Assembly: GCF_012931985.1 (NCBI RefSeq)
Contig: NZ_JAAFGM010000010.1
Span: 31,089-95,088, forward strand
Direction: 5' to 3'
DNA: 64,000 nucleotides
From: Candidatus Roseilinea sp. NK_OTU-006
GTDB taxonomy: Bacteria; Chloroflexota; Anaerolineae; J036; Brachytrichaceae
Positions 27,449 to 37,600 of the stretch are shown piece after piece. The number at the start of each line of letters is the position of its first letter. Positions within the stretch are counted from its first letter, which is position 1. Made by a program: the position numbers and the translations under genes. The notes under the pieces are model-generated. The model worked only from the letters and a program-made list of their open reading frames with translations. It had not been told where the DNA came from and did not search any database.

Positions 27449-27521
27449 TGCCCCCAACGGGACTCGAACCCGTGTTTCGGCCTTGAAAGGGCCGCGTCCT
27501 GGACCGCTAGACGATGGGGGC
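27449..27521 (-). tRNA. tRNA-Glu (TTC)
   Basis: On the minus strand: acceptor GCCCCCA/TGGGGGC, D arm TCTAGCGGTCCAGGA, anticodon loop CTTTCAA (anticodon TTC) between GGC/GCC pairs, T arm ACGGG-TTCGAGT-CCCGT, discriminator A. No CCA encoded. Located between the pentapeptide gene and the DUF3048 gene. Confidence 0.94.
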
Positions 27522-27538
27522 GCGCACGTCGGCGGTCA

Positions 27539-27568
27539 TTGTAACATACGATGCGTTGTCTCTATAAT
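27539..27568 (+). promoter_or_regulatory. Promoter TTGTAA-18-TATAAT for the DUF3048 lipoprotein gene
   Basis: TTGTAA (27539-27544) and a perfect TATAAT (27563-27568) have an 18-bp spacer and lie 28 bp upstream of ATG 27596. Confidence 0.65.
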
Positions 27569-27595
27569 TGCTTTACGTTGCTTGACAAAATCGCC

Positions 27596-28783
27596 ATGAG
27601 TATTGTTCACGGTCATCGCGCCATTGCCGCGCTCGGGCCGCTCTTCGCCTTCCTCCTGGCCGCCTGCGGCTCGGGCGAGCGAACCCCGACGCCGGAGAAC
27701 TTTCAACCGATTGTGACCATTTACGCGCCGACTGCCGCGCCTTCGCCGACGCCCGAGCCGCCCACACCGCTGCCTCAGCCTGAGTCAACGGCAGCGTTAG
27801 AAGCCGCCGGCGCGGTGACCGACGCGGCGACCTCGGCAGCCAGCCCAATCGGCGAGAACGTCAATCCCTTCACCGGCCTTGTTGTGGCCGACCCCGCCGT
27901 CCTGCGGCGCCGGCCGTTGCTCGTCAAAGTAGCCAACACCTCTGATGTGCGGCCGCAGTCCGGCCTGAACAGCGCCGACATCGTCGTCGAGCACTACTCC
28001 GAAGGCAGCATCACACGCTTCACGGCGCTGTTTCTGACGAACGCGCCTGCCAAAGTCGGCTCAGTGCGCAGTTGTCGCCTCATTGACATCGAGCTGCCGA
28101 TGATCTTCGACGCGGCCCTGCTGTGCTCCGGCACCAGCCCCGGCGTCAAGCCGCTGATGCGCGCCTCGTGGGCGTATCGCAACAACCTAACGATGATTAG
28201 CGACATGGGGGGCACGGAATGCGCCACATGCCCCGCCTTCCGCACCTCAGATCGTCTGCCCCCCCACAACCTGTTCGCCAACACGGTCCGCGCGTGGGAA
28301 GAGCTGGACAGGCGTGGCAACAATACTCCCTCCAGTTTCCGCGCCTGGACGTTTGATCCGAATCCGCCTCAGGGCAAGCCGACTACGTTGGTTGAGGTCG
28401 GCTATAAGTCCGGCAGCGTGATCTGGACCTACGATCCGCCATCCGGCCGATGGCTCAAGTCGCTGCGGAAGGAGAAGCAGATTGATGCGCTCACGCGCGA
28501 GCAGCTCTTCGCAGCGAATGTATTAGTGGTGCATGCGCCCCATGTGACGACGTTGATCCAGGAGGATGTCAGCGGCGCGCGTTCTATCGAGATTCAACTG
28601 TGGGGTGAAGGCCCGTTGCGCGTGTTCCGCGATGGCATCGAGATCGGCGGTCGTTGGCGGCGCGGGCCGGAAATCGGCATGTTCGATCTGCTCGATGTGA
28701 ACGGCAACAAGATCCCGCTGAAGCCCGGCAACACCTGGATTCAGCTTGTGCCGATGAGCGACATCGCTGTGAACACGCAGTAA
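27596..28783 (+). CDS. DUF3048 (YerB-like) lipoprotein
   Basis: 395 residues from ATG 27596. The signal peptide ends in a lipobox, FAFLLAAC, with the lipidated Cys near residue 23. A Pro/Thr-rich linker (~30-75) leads to DUF3048: NPFTGLVVADPAVLRRRPLLVKVAN, RPQSGLNSADIVVEHYSEG, ITRFTALFLTNAPAKVGSVRSCRLIDIEL and the C-terminal domain with RFRDG-like (RVFRDGIEIGGRW). YerB-type proteins are surface lipoproteins of unknown function. The next gene is convergent and encodes another envelope protein. Confidence 0.87.
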   Translation: MSIVHGHRAIAALGPLFAFLLAACGSGERTPTPENFQPIVTIYAPTAAPSPTPEPPTPLPQPESTAALEAAGAVTDAATSAASPIGENVNPFTGLVVADPAVLRRRPLLVKVANTSDVRPQSGLNSADIVVEHYSEGSITRFTALFLTNAPAKVGSVRSCRLIDIELPMIFDAALLCSGTSPGVKPLMRASWAYRNNLTMISDMGGTECATCPAFRTSDRLPPHNLFANTVRAWEELDRRGNNTPSSFRAWTFDPNPPQGKPTTLVEVGYKSGSVIWTYDPPSGRWLKSLRKEKQIDALTREQLFAANVLVVHAPHVTTLIQEDVSGARSIEIQLWGEGPLRVFRDGIEIGGRWRRGPEIGMFDLLDVNGNKIPLKPGNTWIQLVPMSDIAVNTQ

Positions 28784-28789
28784 GCCCAA

Positions 28790-28806
28790 ACCCGGAAAGG
28801 CCGGGT
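28790..28806. terminator. Small hairpin between convergent genes
   Basis: ACCCGG-AAAGG-CCGGGT forms a perfect 6-bp stem between the converging DUF3048 and LysM genes. No U-tract follows, so it is only a weak terminator candidate. Confidence 0.35.
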
Positions 28807-28819
28807 GGGACGGGCCGGT

Positions 28820-29440
28820 TCAGCGACAGGTGATGATCGTCAACCTCTGGCCCGCGCGGATTGTGCGCGCGTCGGCGATGCTGTTACGTCGTGCGATGGA
28901 CACGATGGTGGTGTGGTAGCGCAAGGCGATACGAAAGAGATTTTCACCCGGCTGGACGACGTGGACGACGCGCACACCACAAGCTATGCGCGCCCCACCG
29001 CTGCTTCCTCGGCTCGCGCTTGAGCCGGTCTGCGCAGGCGATGGCCCATCGCTGCCGTCATCCGCTTCTCCTTCTCCTTCCGCCGGCACCGGTTCGACAT
29101 CGCTGGGGAAGACCGGCGGGCTGATCGGAGCCGGGATTGCAGTCGGTTGCGGCGTGGGCTGAGCGGGCGGCTGCGGCGTTTCGGGCGCGGCCGGCGGTTG
29201 TGTTTCAAACTCGGCCGGCGGTTGGGGTTGAGCCGGTTCGGGCGGTGCCGCGGTGGGGACCAGCCGCGATTCGACCGGGAACGCCTCGGGCAGGCCCACA
29301 CTGGCGGATAGTGGGTTAAACCCCCGGCCGCTCCTGATGAGCAATGCGATCAACAGCGCAAGCACGAGCAGTAGCGAAGCCGCAACGCTTGCGATGATGA
29401 TAACGTTCAGCGGCGCGCTGCTTGCCTTTCCTCTGCTCAT
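28820..29440 (-). CDS. Membrane-anchored LysM domain protein
   Basis: 206 residues from ATG 29440 (MSRGKASSAPLN). One N-terminal transmembrane helix (~12-35, VIIIASVAASLLLVLALLIALLI) is followed by a ~100-residue Pro/Gln/Glu-rich linker. A single C-terminal LysM domain, VVHVVQPGENLFRIALRYHT to IRAGQRLTI, completes the protein. LysM binds peptidoglycan or chitin-like GlcNAc polymers, so the protein likely tethers the membrane to the wall. Its 3' end converges on the DUF3048 lipoprotein. Confidence 0.85.
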   Translation of the reverse strand: MSRGKASSAPLNVIIIASVAASLLLVLALLIALLIRSGRGFNPLSASVGLPEAFPVESRLVPTAAPPEPAQPQPPAEFETQPPAAPETPQPPAQPTPQPTAIPAPISPPVFPSDVEPVPAEGEGEADDGSDGPSPAQTGSSASRGSSGGARIACGVRVVHVVQPGENLFRIALRYHTTIVSIARRNSIADARTIRAGQRLTIITCR

Positions 29441-29484
29441 GGGGCTAAGGTACACTATGCGGACCGAAATTGCAAAGGATTGTC

Positions 29485-29997
29485 ATGATGCGCAGAGCAG
29501 AGTCACCGCGCCAGGAAGTCTTGACATGGGCAGATGTGGACGCGCTCATCGATCAACTGCTACCACAAATGGTCGGGGCGTTTGATTCGTTGGTCATGAT
29601 CACCCGTGGGGGGATCATACCAGGTGGATTAATCGCTGAAGCGCTAGACATCAAACATATCTTAACGGCGGCTGTTGAATTTCCGGCCGAAGATGCGCCG
29701 CGTTTGTTGGCGTGGCCAACCTTTTTACAATTCCCAGAAGAAGAATTGACGCGTGGGCGACGCGTGCTGGTCGTGGATGATGTGTGGACGCATGGCCGTC
29801 ACATCATGACGGTGCGAGGGCGCGTGGAAGCGAGCGGCGCGCGAGTCGAAACAGCGGTGTTGCACTATAAGCCGACGGCGTCCCTCTTCCCGCATCACAA
29901 ACCGACTTACTTTGCGGCTGTCACGGATGCCTACATTGTTTACCCCTGGGAGATGGACCGGCGCCTGCGTCCCTCGCGCATGATGGCCCCCGTCTAG
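29485..29997 (+). CDS. Phosphoribosyltransferase (xanthine-guanine type)
   Basis: 170 residues from ATG 29485 (TTG 29470 is upstream in frame). AAAGGA precedes the start. The PRPP-binding loop is RVLVVDDVWTHGRHIM and an upstream SLVMITRGGIIPGGLIAEAL forms the PPi loop. The C-terminal YIVYPWEMD is typical of Gpt-like enzymes. It should salvage a purine base with PRPP or act as a regulatory phosphoribosyltransferase; the base is not predictable. Divergent from the LysM gene. Confidence 0.83.
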   Translation: MMRRAESPRQEVLTWADVDALIDQLLPQMVGAFDSLVMITRGGIIPGGLIAEALDIKHILTAAVEFPAEDAPRLLAWPTFLQFPEEELTRGRRVLVVDDVWTHGRHIMTVRGRVEASGARVETAVLHYKPTASLFPHHKPTYFAAVTDAYIVYPWEMDRRLRPSRMMAPV

Positions 29998-30048
29998 GAT
30001 GAATCCGGCCAGTCGAAACGCAGGTCGCGTTGCTATGGAAAGGGAAGC

Positions 30049-31335
30049 GTGGCTTTCGGCCACAGCGTCTCAATAGAGCGAATCGTGGATCTGAGCGGCA
30101 TTCCGAAAGATACATGCCCGCTGTGTGGATGCGTCGCCCTGCGACGCTCCGGCACGCTCTGGCAGTGCCGCGCGTGCGGGTGCAAACTGGAGTTTGACCC
30201 TCGGACGCGATGCTCGCGCATCGTGTATTTCCCGGACGAGTATGCGGCCTTTGAGAGCGTTATCGGGCCGACCTGGCTCAGCCGACGCGAAATGTTCGAG
30301 CGGGCCGAAGAAGCGCGTCGAGTGCAGAGCGCGGCGGAGCAGCCTGCTACAACGCGTTTGCTCGGCCTGACCGTTGTCGTCGCCTCGGCGCTCATGGCGG
30401 CTTGTGTCATCTTGGCCGCTATTGCGGCAGCGCTCATCCTCAGCCCCAGCCTGGCGCGCACGCGCAGGGCAATCTCGGCGGCCTACCAGGCGACGCCGGC
30501 GCCGATCGCTGCGCCGGTCTTGACGGCGACCGACAGCCTGTTCACGCCGGCACCAACAGGCGCATCGGAATCTCCTCAGCCTCAGCCGACGGAGCCTATC
30601 GAAGAGACGACAGAGACAACAGAGAATGATGCCACCGGACTAACAGACCTCAGCCGAGAGAACGGCCCATCGGTTCCAACGCCCATGGCCGGGGCAATAC
30701 CCGAGCCGCCACGGCTCGACCCGGTTCCCGAACTGCCGCCAACGCCCATGCCGGCGCTGGAATCACCGCTGCCGAGGCCTGAATTGACGCCTCCGCCCAC
30801 TTTTACGCCGCTTCCATCACCCCAACCTGTGCTGAATACGCTACAGCCGGCGCCGGAGGTCACGGCAACGCTCACGCCGTCACCCCCGGCGCCTCCTGCG
30901 TCGTCAGCGCCTACCGTTACGCCGGTTGACTCGGCGCCCCCGCCTACGCCCACTCCACTTGAGAAAGGGGCGTTCATCTTCAGAGGCACGGTGCGCATCC
31001 TGTCCATTCGGGCGGTGGGCAGCGGGCCTAATCAGGCCGATGAATACGTCGCGTTATACAACGAAGGAGCGCAGCAGGTGGACTTGAGTGGCTGGACGCT
31101 GAAAGCTATCCGTACAGCCGACAACACCATCATAGATACCTTTCAATTCGGCAACGGCGCGATTATCGCTGCCGGACAGATCTGCCTCATTTATACCAAC
31201 GAGCTCGTCGCGCCTGACAATTGCGGCTTCTCCGGCGGGTTTGCCAGCGCCGAGCCTATTTGGCCAGATAACGGCGGCGCGCGGGCATCGCTGTTCAATC
31301 CAGAGAATGTCGAATATGCTCGCTTCACATATTGA
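30049..31335 (+). CDS. Zinc-ribbon, single-TM protein with extracytoplasmic lamin-tail domain
   Basis: 428 residues from GTG 30049. Order: N-terminal zinc ribbon (residues ~24-45, CPLCGC...CRACGC), a transmembrane helix (~105-135, LGLTVVVASALMAACVILAAIAAALIL), a ~170-residue Pro/Thr-rich stalk, and a C-terminal lamin-tail (LTD) fold (~310-428: RILSIRAVGSGPNQADEYVALYNEG, VDLSGWTLKA, GQICLIYTN). LTDs in bacteria occur in secreted or surface proteins and bind or present other domains. A cytosolic zinc ribbon joined through the membrane to an outer LTD is unusual. Function unknown. Confidence 0.78.
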   Translation: MAFGHSVSIERIVDLSGIPKDTCPLCGCVALRRSGTLWQCRACGCKLEFDPRTRCSRIVYFPDEYAAFESVIGPTWLSRREMFERAEEARRVQSAAEQPATTRLLGLTVVVASALMAACVILAAIAAALILSPSLARTRRAISAAYQATPAPIAAPVLTATDSLFTPAPTGASESPQPQPTEPIEETTETTENDATGLTDLSRENGPSVPTPMAGAIPEPPRLDPVPELPPTPMPALESPLPRPELTPPPTFTPLPSPQPVLNTLQPAPEVTATLTPSPPAPPASSAPTVTPVDSAPPPTPTPLEKGAFIFRGTVRILSIRAVGSGPNQADEYVALYNEGAQQVDLSGWTLKAIRTADNTIIDTFQFGNGAIIAAGQICLIYTNELVAPDNCGFSGGFASAEPIWPDNGGARASLFNPENVEYARFTY

Positions 31336-31449
31336 AGTTCGGACATGCGTTGGGACAGGGCACGCGCGATCGCCGGGAAAGATGCTCAGGCGCGTTTGAG
31401 AATGGTTGCCAATCTCGCAACGACGCCAACCTTTTTGTCCTGCAACCCC

Positions 31450-31477
31450 TTGACACTGTGCAGGCGACCGGTAAAAT
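31450..31477 (+). promoter_or_regulatory. Promoter TTGACA-16-TAAAAT
   Basis: Consensus -35 TTGACA (31450-31455) and TAAAAT (31472-31477) with a 16-bp spacer. It points toward amtB, 357 bp upstream of that gene, and immediately precedes a structured segment ending in an intrinsic terminator. Confidence 0.72.
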
Positions 31478-31483
31478 TTAAGT

Positions 31484-31602
31484 CTGTCAATCGAGCACAG
31501 TGCCGTGAAGCCCTCGCCTGGATCAAGCGTGGGCTTTATACAACGAGGCCTGCGACGCCCTCGACCGTTGTTTAACCTGCGGTCGAGGGCGTCGCCGTTT
31601 TC
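31484..31602 (+). ncRNA. Candidate small RNA or amtB leader attenuator
   Basis: A transcript from the promoter at 31450-31477 would run ~115 nt. It holds a first hairpin (AAGCCC near 31516 with GGGCTT near 31531), then the 16-bp terminator stem, and contains no credible ORF. Two readings remain: an independent sRNA, or a 5' leader whose terminator gates transcription into amtB. It matches no RNA family I recognise. Confidence 0.45.
31552..31601 (+). terminator. Strong 16-bp intrinsic terminator/attenuator
   Basis: GCGACGCCCTCGACCG (31552-31567) pairs perfectly with CGGTCGAGGGCGTCGC (31580-31595) across a 12-nt loop, and is followed by CGTTTTC. The stem is far longer than chance in this composition. 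Confidence 0.8.
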
Positions 31603-31697
31603 GGCGCTGGCTGATTGCTTTGATCCATGAGCGATACGTGAATCACGGGAGGTGAGGTTCGCAGCGCGATCTAGATTTGAACAGCGCCTCGACGCGC

Positions 31698-31750
31698 GGC
31701 CATCCTGAGCAGGATGGCCCCCCATATCCGCCCGCCCATCCTGGGCGAAT
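31698..31750 (+). promoter_or_regulatory. Two further hairpins in the amtB leader region
   Basis: GGCCATCCT-GAGC-AGGATGGCC (31698-31719) is a perfect 9-bp stem with a tetraloop. CGCCCA-TCC-TGGGCG follows near 31735-31750 and is succeeded by AATTTT. Together with the upstream terminator they make the ~500-bp region before amtB unusually structured. Confidence 0.55.
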
Positions 31751-31834
31751 TTTGACCTACCCTGTCGTCGGTCACGATTTCCATCCACCAAACTCGAAGA
31801 ATCGTTCATTTACTGAAGGAGGGACTTTGCAATC

Positions 31835-33328
<1,494 letters not shown>

Positions 33329-33355
33329 ACACGGCGCCGAGTTCCAGAAACATAT

Positions 33356-33394
33356 ACCCGCCTGTAGGCCACGCGCCTACAGGCGGGTGCGTTT
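33356..33394 (+). terminator. Intrinsic terminator of amtB
   Basis: ACCCGCCTGTAGGC (33356-33369) and GCCTACAGGCGGGT (33375-33388) form a perfect 14-bp stem with loop CACGC, then GCGTTTCCC. It may act on both converging genes. Confidence 0.8.
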
Positions 33395-33469
33395 CCCTTC
33401 TGGTTTACCGCAAGCAAAAGGAAGAGTGACGCGCACAGGCTCGCTGAGCGCAGCACAAGACACGGGTTT

Positions 33470-34624
33470 TTAAGGAAGCAGCGCCTTGATCAACGGTTCC
33501 GACCATTGTCGGTTGGCGATGTCGTAAAAGCCGAAACCGCTGCCGAATTCCCAGTATGCCCAGCTAATGCCACGCGCCTCGGCCGTGCGGGCAACGTGCT
33601 CCGTCCAGCGGACGCGCGACTCGAGGTCAGCATAGCGGCCATAGGCACCAAACTCGCCCATCCAAAGGGGAACCTTGTTGGCTTTGGCCCAGCGCACCAC
33701 CCGGTCGAAGTCGAACTCGATCTGGGCTCTTTGGGTCCCGTTGCCCACCCACGTCGTGCCGATCCAGGCGTTGCTGCCCTCCGTCCACTCTGCGCCCTGG
33801 TGGGTGAATGCTACCGGCTCGTAATAATGGAATGTGGCGATCAGGTGCGGGTCAGCCGGCGGCTTCGAACCGATCAAGGCGTTGAGGGTGCCCCAATTGG
33901 CGCCGGTGAAGACGACGTTGCGCTGCGGGTTAGTGCTACGAATGACGGTCAACGCTTCTTCAAAGAGGCGTTGCCATAGTCCGGGGGTCAGTTTGCCATG
34001 GGGCTCGTTCAACACCTCAAACACCACTTCCGCCGGCAACTTGCGATAGCGCCGCGCGATCTGGTTCCACAGGGCTAGAAACCGCTCGCGCTCCCCTTGT
34101 ACGTCCTCGAAAAGCTCTTCGTAGTGATGGACGTTGATGACCACATTCAGATCTTGCGCCAATGCATTTTTGATCACCCAGTCCACGCGCTCAAAAAATT
34201 TGGGGGAGATGGAATAGGGCGGCTCGCGCAAGGCGTGCGCCGACCAGCGGATGGGCACGCGCACGGTGTCGAAGCCGAGCTCGCGAACAAAAGCAAAGTA
34301 TTCTTCGCGCAACACAACGCCCCAGTCGCCTTCGTTAGGGGCGTCAAGCGCATTGCCGAAGTTCACGCCACGGCCCAAGCGCTTGGCCTGTTCAAAAGGG
34401 TCTATGGGCACAAACTTGCGGCCTGGCACAACAAACGCAGGAAACTGGTCGTCAGGCACGGCAGGAACTGCGGTCGGCGCTGTCCTAACGGGCACCGGGG
34501 TCGGCGTGGCTGCTCGCGGGGACGGAGAAGGGGACGGCGTCGGCGACGACAGGCTGCACGCGCTAAGCGCAACAACGCACAACAAAGCCCACCAGCGTTT
34601 CATCATACTGTTTGTTTTTATCAT
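33470..34624 (-). CDS. Glycoside hydrolase family 5 lipoprotein (endoglucanase-like)
   Basis: 384 residues from ATG 34624; ATG 34606 or 34603 (MMKRWW) are alternatives. A lipoprotein signal ends ALLCVVALSAC, followed by a Ser/Pro/Thr linker. The GH5 domain (~75-384) has LGRGVNFGNALDAP, FDTVRVPIRWSAH, VVINVHHYEELF, acid/base Glu207 in FEVLNEPHG and nucleophile Glu324 in WMGEFGAYG. It likely cleaves beta-1,4-glucan or mannan outside the cell. The GH4 enzyme at 39-40 kb may help use the products. It is preceded by the terminator of the beta-helix gene. Confidence 0.92.
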   Translation of the reverse strand: MIKTNSMMKRWWALLCVVALSACSLSSPTPSPSPSPRAATPTPVPVRTAPTAVPAVPDDQFPAFVVPGRKFVPIDPFEQAKRLGRGVNFGNALDAPNEGDWGVVLREEYFAFVRELGFDTVRVPIRWSAHALREPPYSISPKFFERVDWVIKNALAQDLNVVINVHHYEELFEDVQGERERFLALWNQIARRYRKLPAEVVFEVLNEPHGKLTPGLWQRLFEEALTVIRSTNPQRNVVFTGANWGTLNALIGSKPPADPHLIATFHYYEPVAFTHQGAEWTEGSNAWIGTTWVGNGTQRAQIEFDFDRVVRWAKANKVPLWMGEFGAYGRYADLESRVRWTEHVARTAEARGISWAYWEFGSGFGFYDIANRQWSEPLIKALLP

Positions 34625-34641
34625 AGAAACACCCCAAGCGT

Positions 34642-34681
34642 AAAAGGGCTGTGCCTGGCCTAGGGGCCAAGCACAACCCTT
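34642..34681 (-). terminator. Intrinsic terminator of the beta-helix exoprotein gene
   Basis: On the minus strand AAGGGTTGTGC pairs with GCACAGCCCTT (one mismatch) around an inner TGGCC/GGCCA stem, followed by TTTTA. It lies 5-47 bp after the stop codon at 34689. Confidence 0.78.
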
Positions 34682-34688
34682 CTCTACC

Positions 34689-37600
34689 TCACGGTTTGCG
34701 CACGATCGGCATCCAGACGCGATACTCCACCTGCGCAGACACTGAGTTGCTGGTGGCTGGCGTCGCATTATCCGCGCTGGCCACAGCGCTGTTGGTGATC
34801 ACCGCCCCTGGCGTCGTAGCCCGCGCGACAATGATCACCTGCGTCGTGGCTCCAGGCGCCAGATCGCTGAGGCTGCACAGTACGTTTGGCGACGTGAACG
34901 AGCAGCCGGAGACATAGCTCAGGTGGGCGCTCAGCGTATCGGTCAGCACGACGTTGGTTGCCGTCACGTTCCCGCTGTTGGTGATGGTGATCGTGTAGGT
35001 CACCAAGCCATGCTGCCGCACGCGCCCACCCACGCCCAGCGTGTAGGTCTGCACCTTAGAGACAGCCAGCGCGGCTTGGCCGACCAGAGTGCTGGTCCCA
35101 CCGCCGGGCGGTGTGTTGTTGCCTGGGTTGCCATCATACGTCGCCGACGCCACGGTCGCCATGTTCGTCACCACGCCCGTCGTCGTCGGCGCCGTCGCTG
35201 TATACACCATCGTCACCACTCCGCCCGCGTTCAGGGACGACACTGTGAACGTCAGCATGTTCCCGCTGATGACGGAACTCACGCCGCTGCTCGTCGCCAC
35301 CAGGCCACCCAGCGTGCCGCCGCTGATCTGGTCTGTTACCGTCACAGCCTGCGCCACACTTGGCCCGTTGTTCGTCACCACCAGCGTGTAGGTGATCACC
35401 CCGCCGGGCAACACGGTTGCTGGATCGGCCACCTTGCTGATCTCCAAGTCTGCATTCGCGCTTGCCGTTACATCTCCGCCGCCCGCCGTTGGGTTGCTGC
35501 TGGTCTGTTGTTGGTCCACAGCCGCAATGCTGGCCGTGTTGCTGAACACCCCGCCGTTCACCGGCGGCTGCACCGTGTAAGTGATCACGAACGCGCTGTT
35601 CGTTGGGATCACGCTTACTGTGAACGTCGCGCTTGCGCCGGCCAAGCTGAACGTCAAGCTGGTTGGATTGCTCGAACCGACCACGCTGCCAAAAGTCGCC
35701 CCGCCGCTCAGCGTGTCCGTCACCACTATGTTAGTGGCGAAGTCGGGGCCATTGTTTGTGATGATCAGCGTGTAGGTGAATGGCACACCCGCCGTTGCTA
35801 TGCTCCCGACGCCTATCTTGCCCAGGCTCAGGCTCACCGTCTCTAAGCGCTCGAACGCGCCGATGTCGCACGGCGCCGGACGGCTCACGCTGCGCTGGTC
35901 GTCGCTTGCGCCGCAGGGGCTCACCTTGCTCAGCGCCGGGCTGCCGATTGGCAGCTCATGGTTCCACGTGCTGCCACCATTCAGCGCAAGCGGCTGCAGC
36001 AGCGGATCGGTGTTTGTGTAGGTGAAACCGAATGTTCCAGTTCCACACGTGGCATCGCTGGACATCGAGAATTGCGACGTGGCAGACCCGCCATCCCAGT
36101 TCGCGCAGTCGGCGGTGGTGTTGTAAGCTGCCAGCACGGCGAAGAAGCCGGCTGTGCCCTGATTCACCAGCCCGATGCCGGTGTTCGACGCGACTGTGGT
36201 GTGGGTGAGATAGGCCGTGCCGGTGACTACGATACCCTGTGCGGTCGTTGAGTTGCTCGGCCCGTTGCTGCTTATTGTGGTGTTGACGATGTGCACCGTC
36301 GGCGTGTGCGTCGCCGGCACCCAGTAGTTATTGACGCCTGACGCATAGCCGGCGACGTTGCTATAAATAGACGAGTGGCTGATTCGCAGGTCGCCACCGT
36401 TGATTACACCTGCGCCGGCGCCCGTGGGCTGCAGCGTAGTGTAGAGAATCACTCGGTTGTTGTGGATGTTCGCACGGGTGATGCGCGCGGTGCCGTGACC
36501 GTTAATGCCAATCCCGCCGCCGCCAGAATTGTTATCACCCCGCGCTTCGTTGAAAGCTATCTCGGAATCCGTTGCATACAGCGCTGCTCCTCCCCCAACG
36601 TTGATGCCGCCCATGTAGGCTGGGCCTGAAGATGCCTGGGAGGTATTGGAAAGCACCTGCGTGTTGGTGAGCCACATCGCGCCGCCCGTCATGACCGCTC
36701 CTCCGCCGCTGGCAAACGACTGAGCGAACACCCCGTTATCTCGGATGGTGCTGCTCAGCACATGGAACGTGCCGGCGTAGTTGACAATTGCGCCGCCTTG
36801 GCCGCTGTGTTGCGGTCGAGAGACCACATTGCTGGCGATCAGGCTGTCCTCCACAAATACCGTCCCGCTGTTTGCCCAGGCGCCGCCCTGAGCGAACTCA
36901 TCCGTCCAGTCGGGGTCTGTGGCCACATTGTTTGTCACGGTGATTCGCTTGGCGTGCACCAGACCTGCGCCTGCAAAGCCGCCACCGCTCCGGGCCGTGT
37001 TGGACGTTACTATGGTGTCGGTGATGAAGAGCGTGCCATCTACCCCAAGGCCGCCACCCGCTGCGAAGCCGAACAGAGCGCTACTGTGACGCTGGCCGGT
37101 CACCACGTTGGAGCTGAACAACGAATCGGACAACGTCACTACTGCGCCGCTATCTACATAAATGCCGCCGCCGAGGCTGCCGGCACCCGTCCCTAACGAG
37201 GACGAGCCGATGTTGTCGCTCGCGCCCATGCGCACCACATTTGCTGTCCCTTTCAGATGTGCGCCTACGCCGCCGACGAAGCGAAAGTTGCGCAGTTGGT
37301 TGGCCAGAAATTGGGTGTTTGTGATTGAGCCGTTGTGAAGCGCGCTCAGGCCACCGCCAACGCCGATCGTGTTGGTGACGGAGCTGCCCACGTAGCGCCC
37401 GACATTGCCGTTCACGTTCGCGTCCGACACATTGAACACCACACCCTCGCCGAAGAACGCGCCGGCGCCCAGTATTACCGGGGTGATTTGGCCGGATACC
37501 GAAACCGCGTTGACCTCCGCGCTGTTGCTGAGCACATCTGCGTTACTGAGCGTCACGAAGGGCGGCGTGTAGCCGCTGAAGGTGCCAGGCCAGCCAATCG

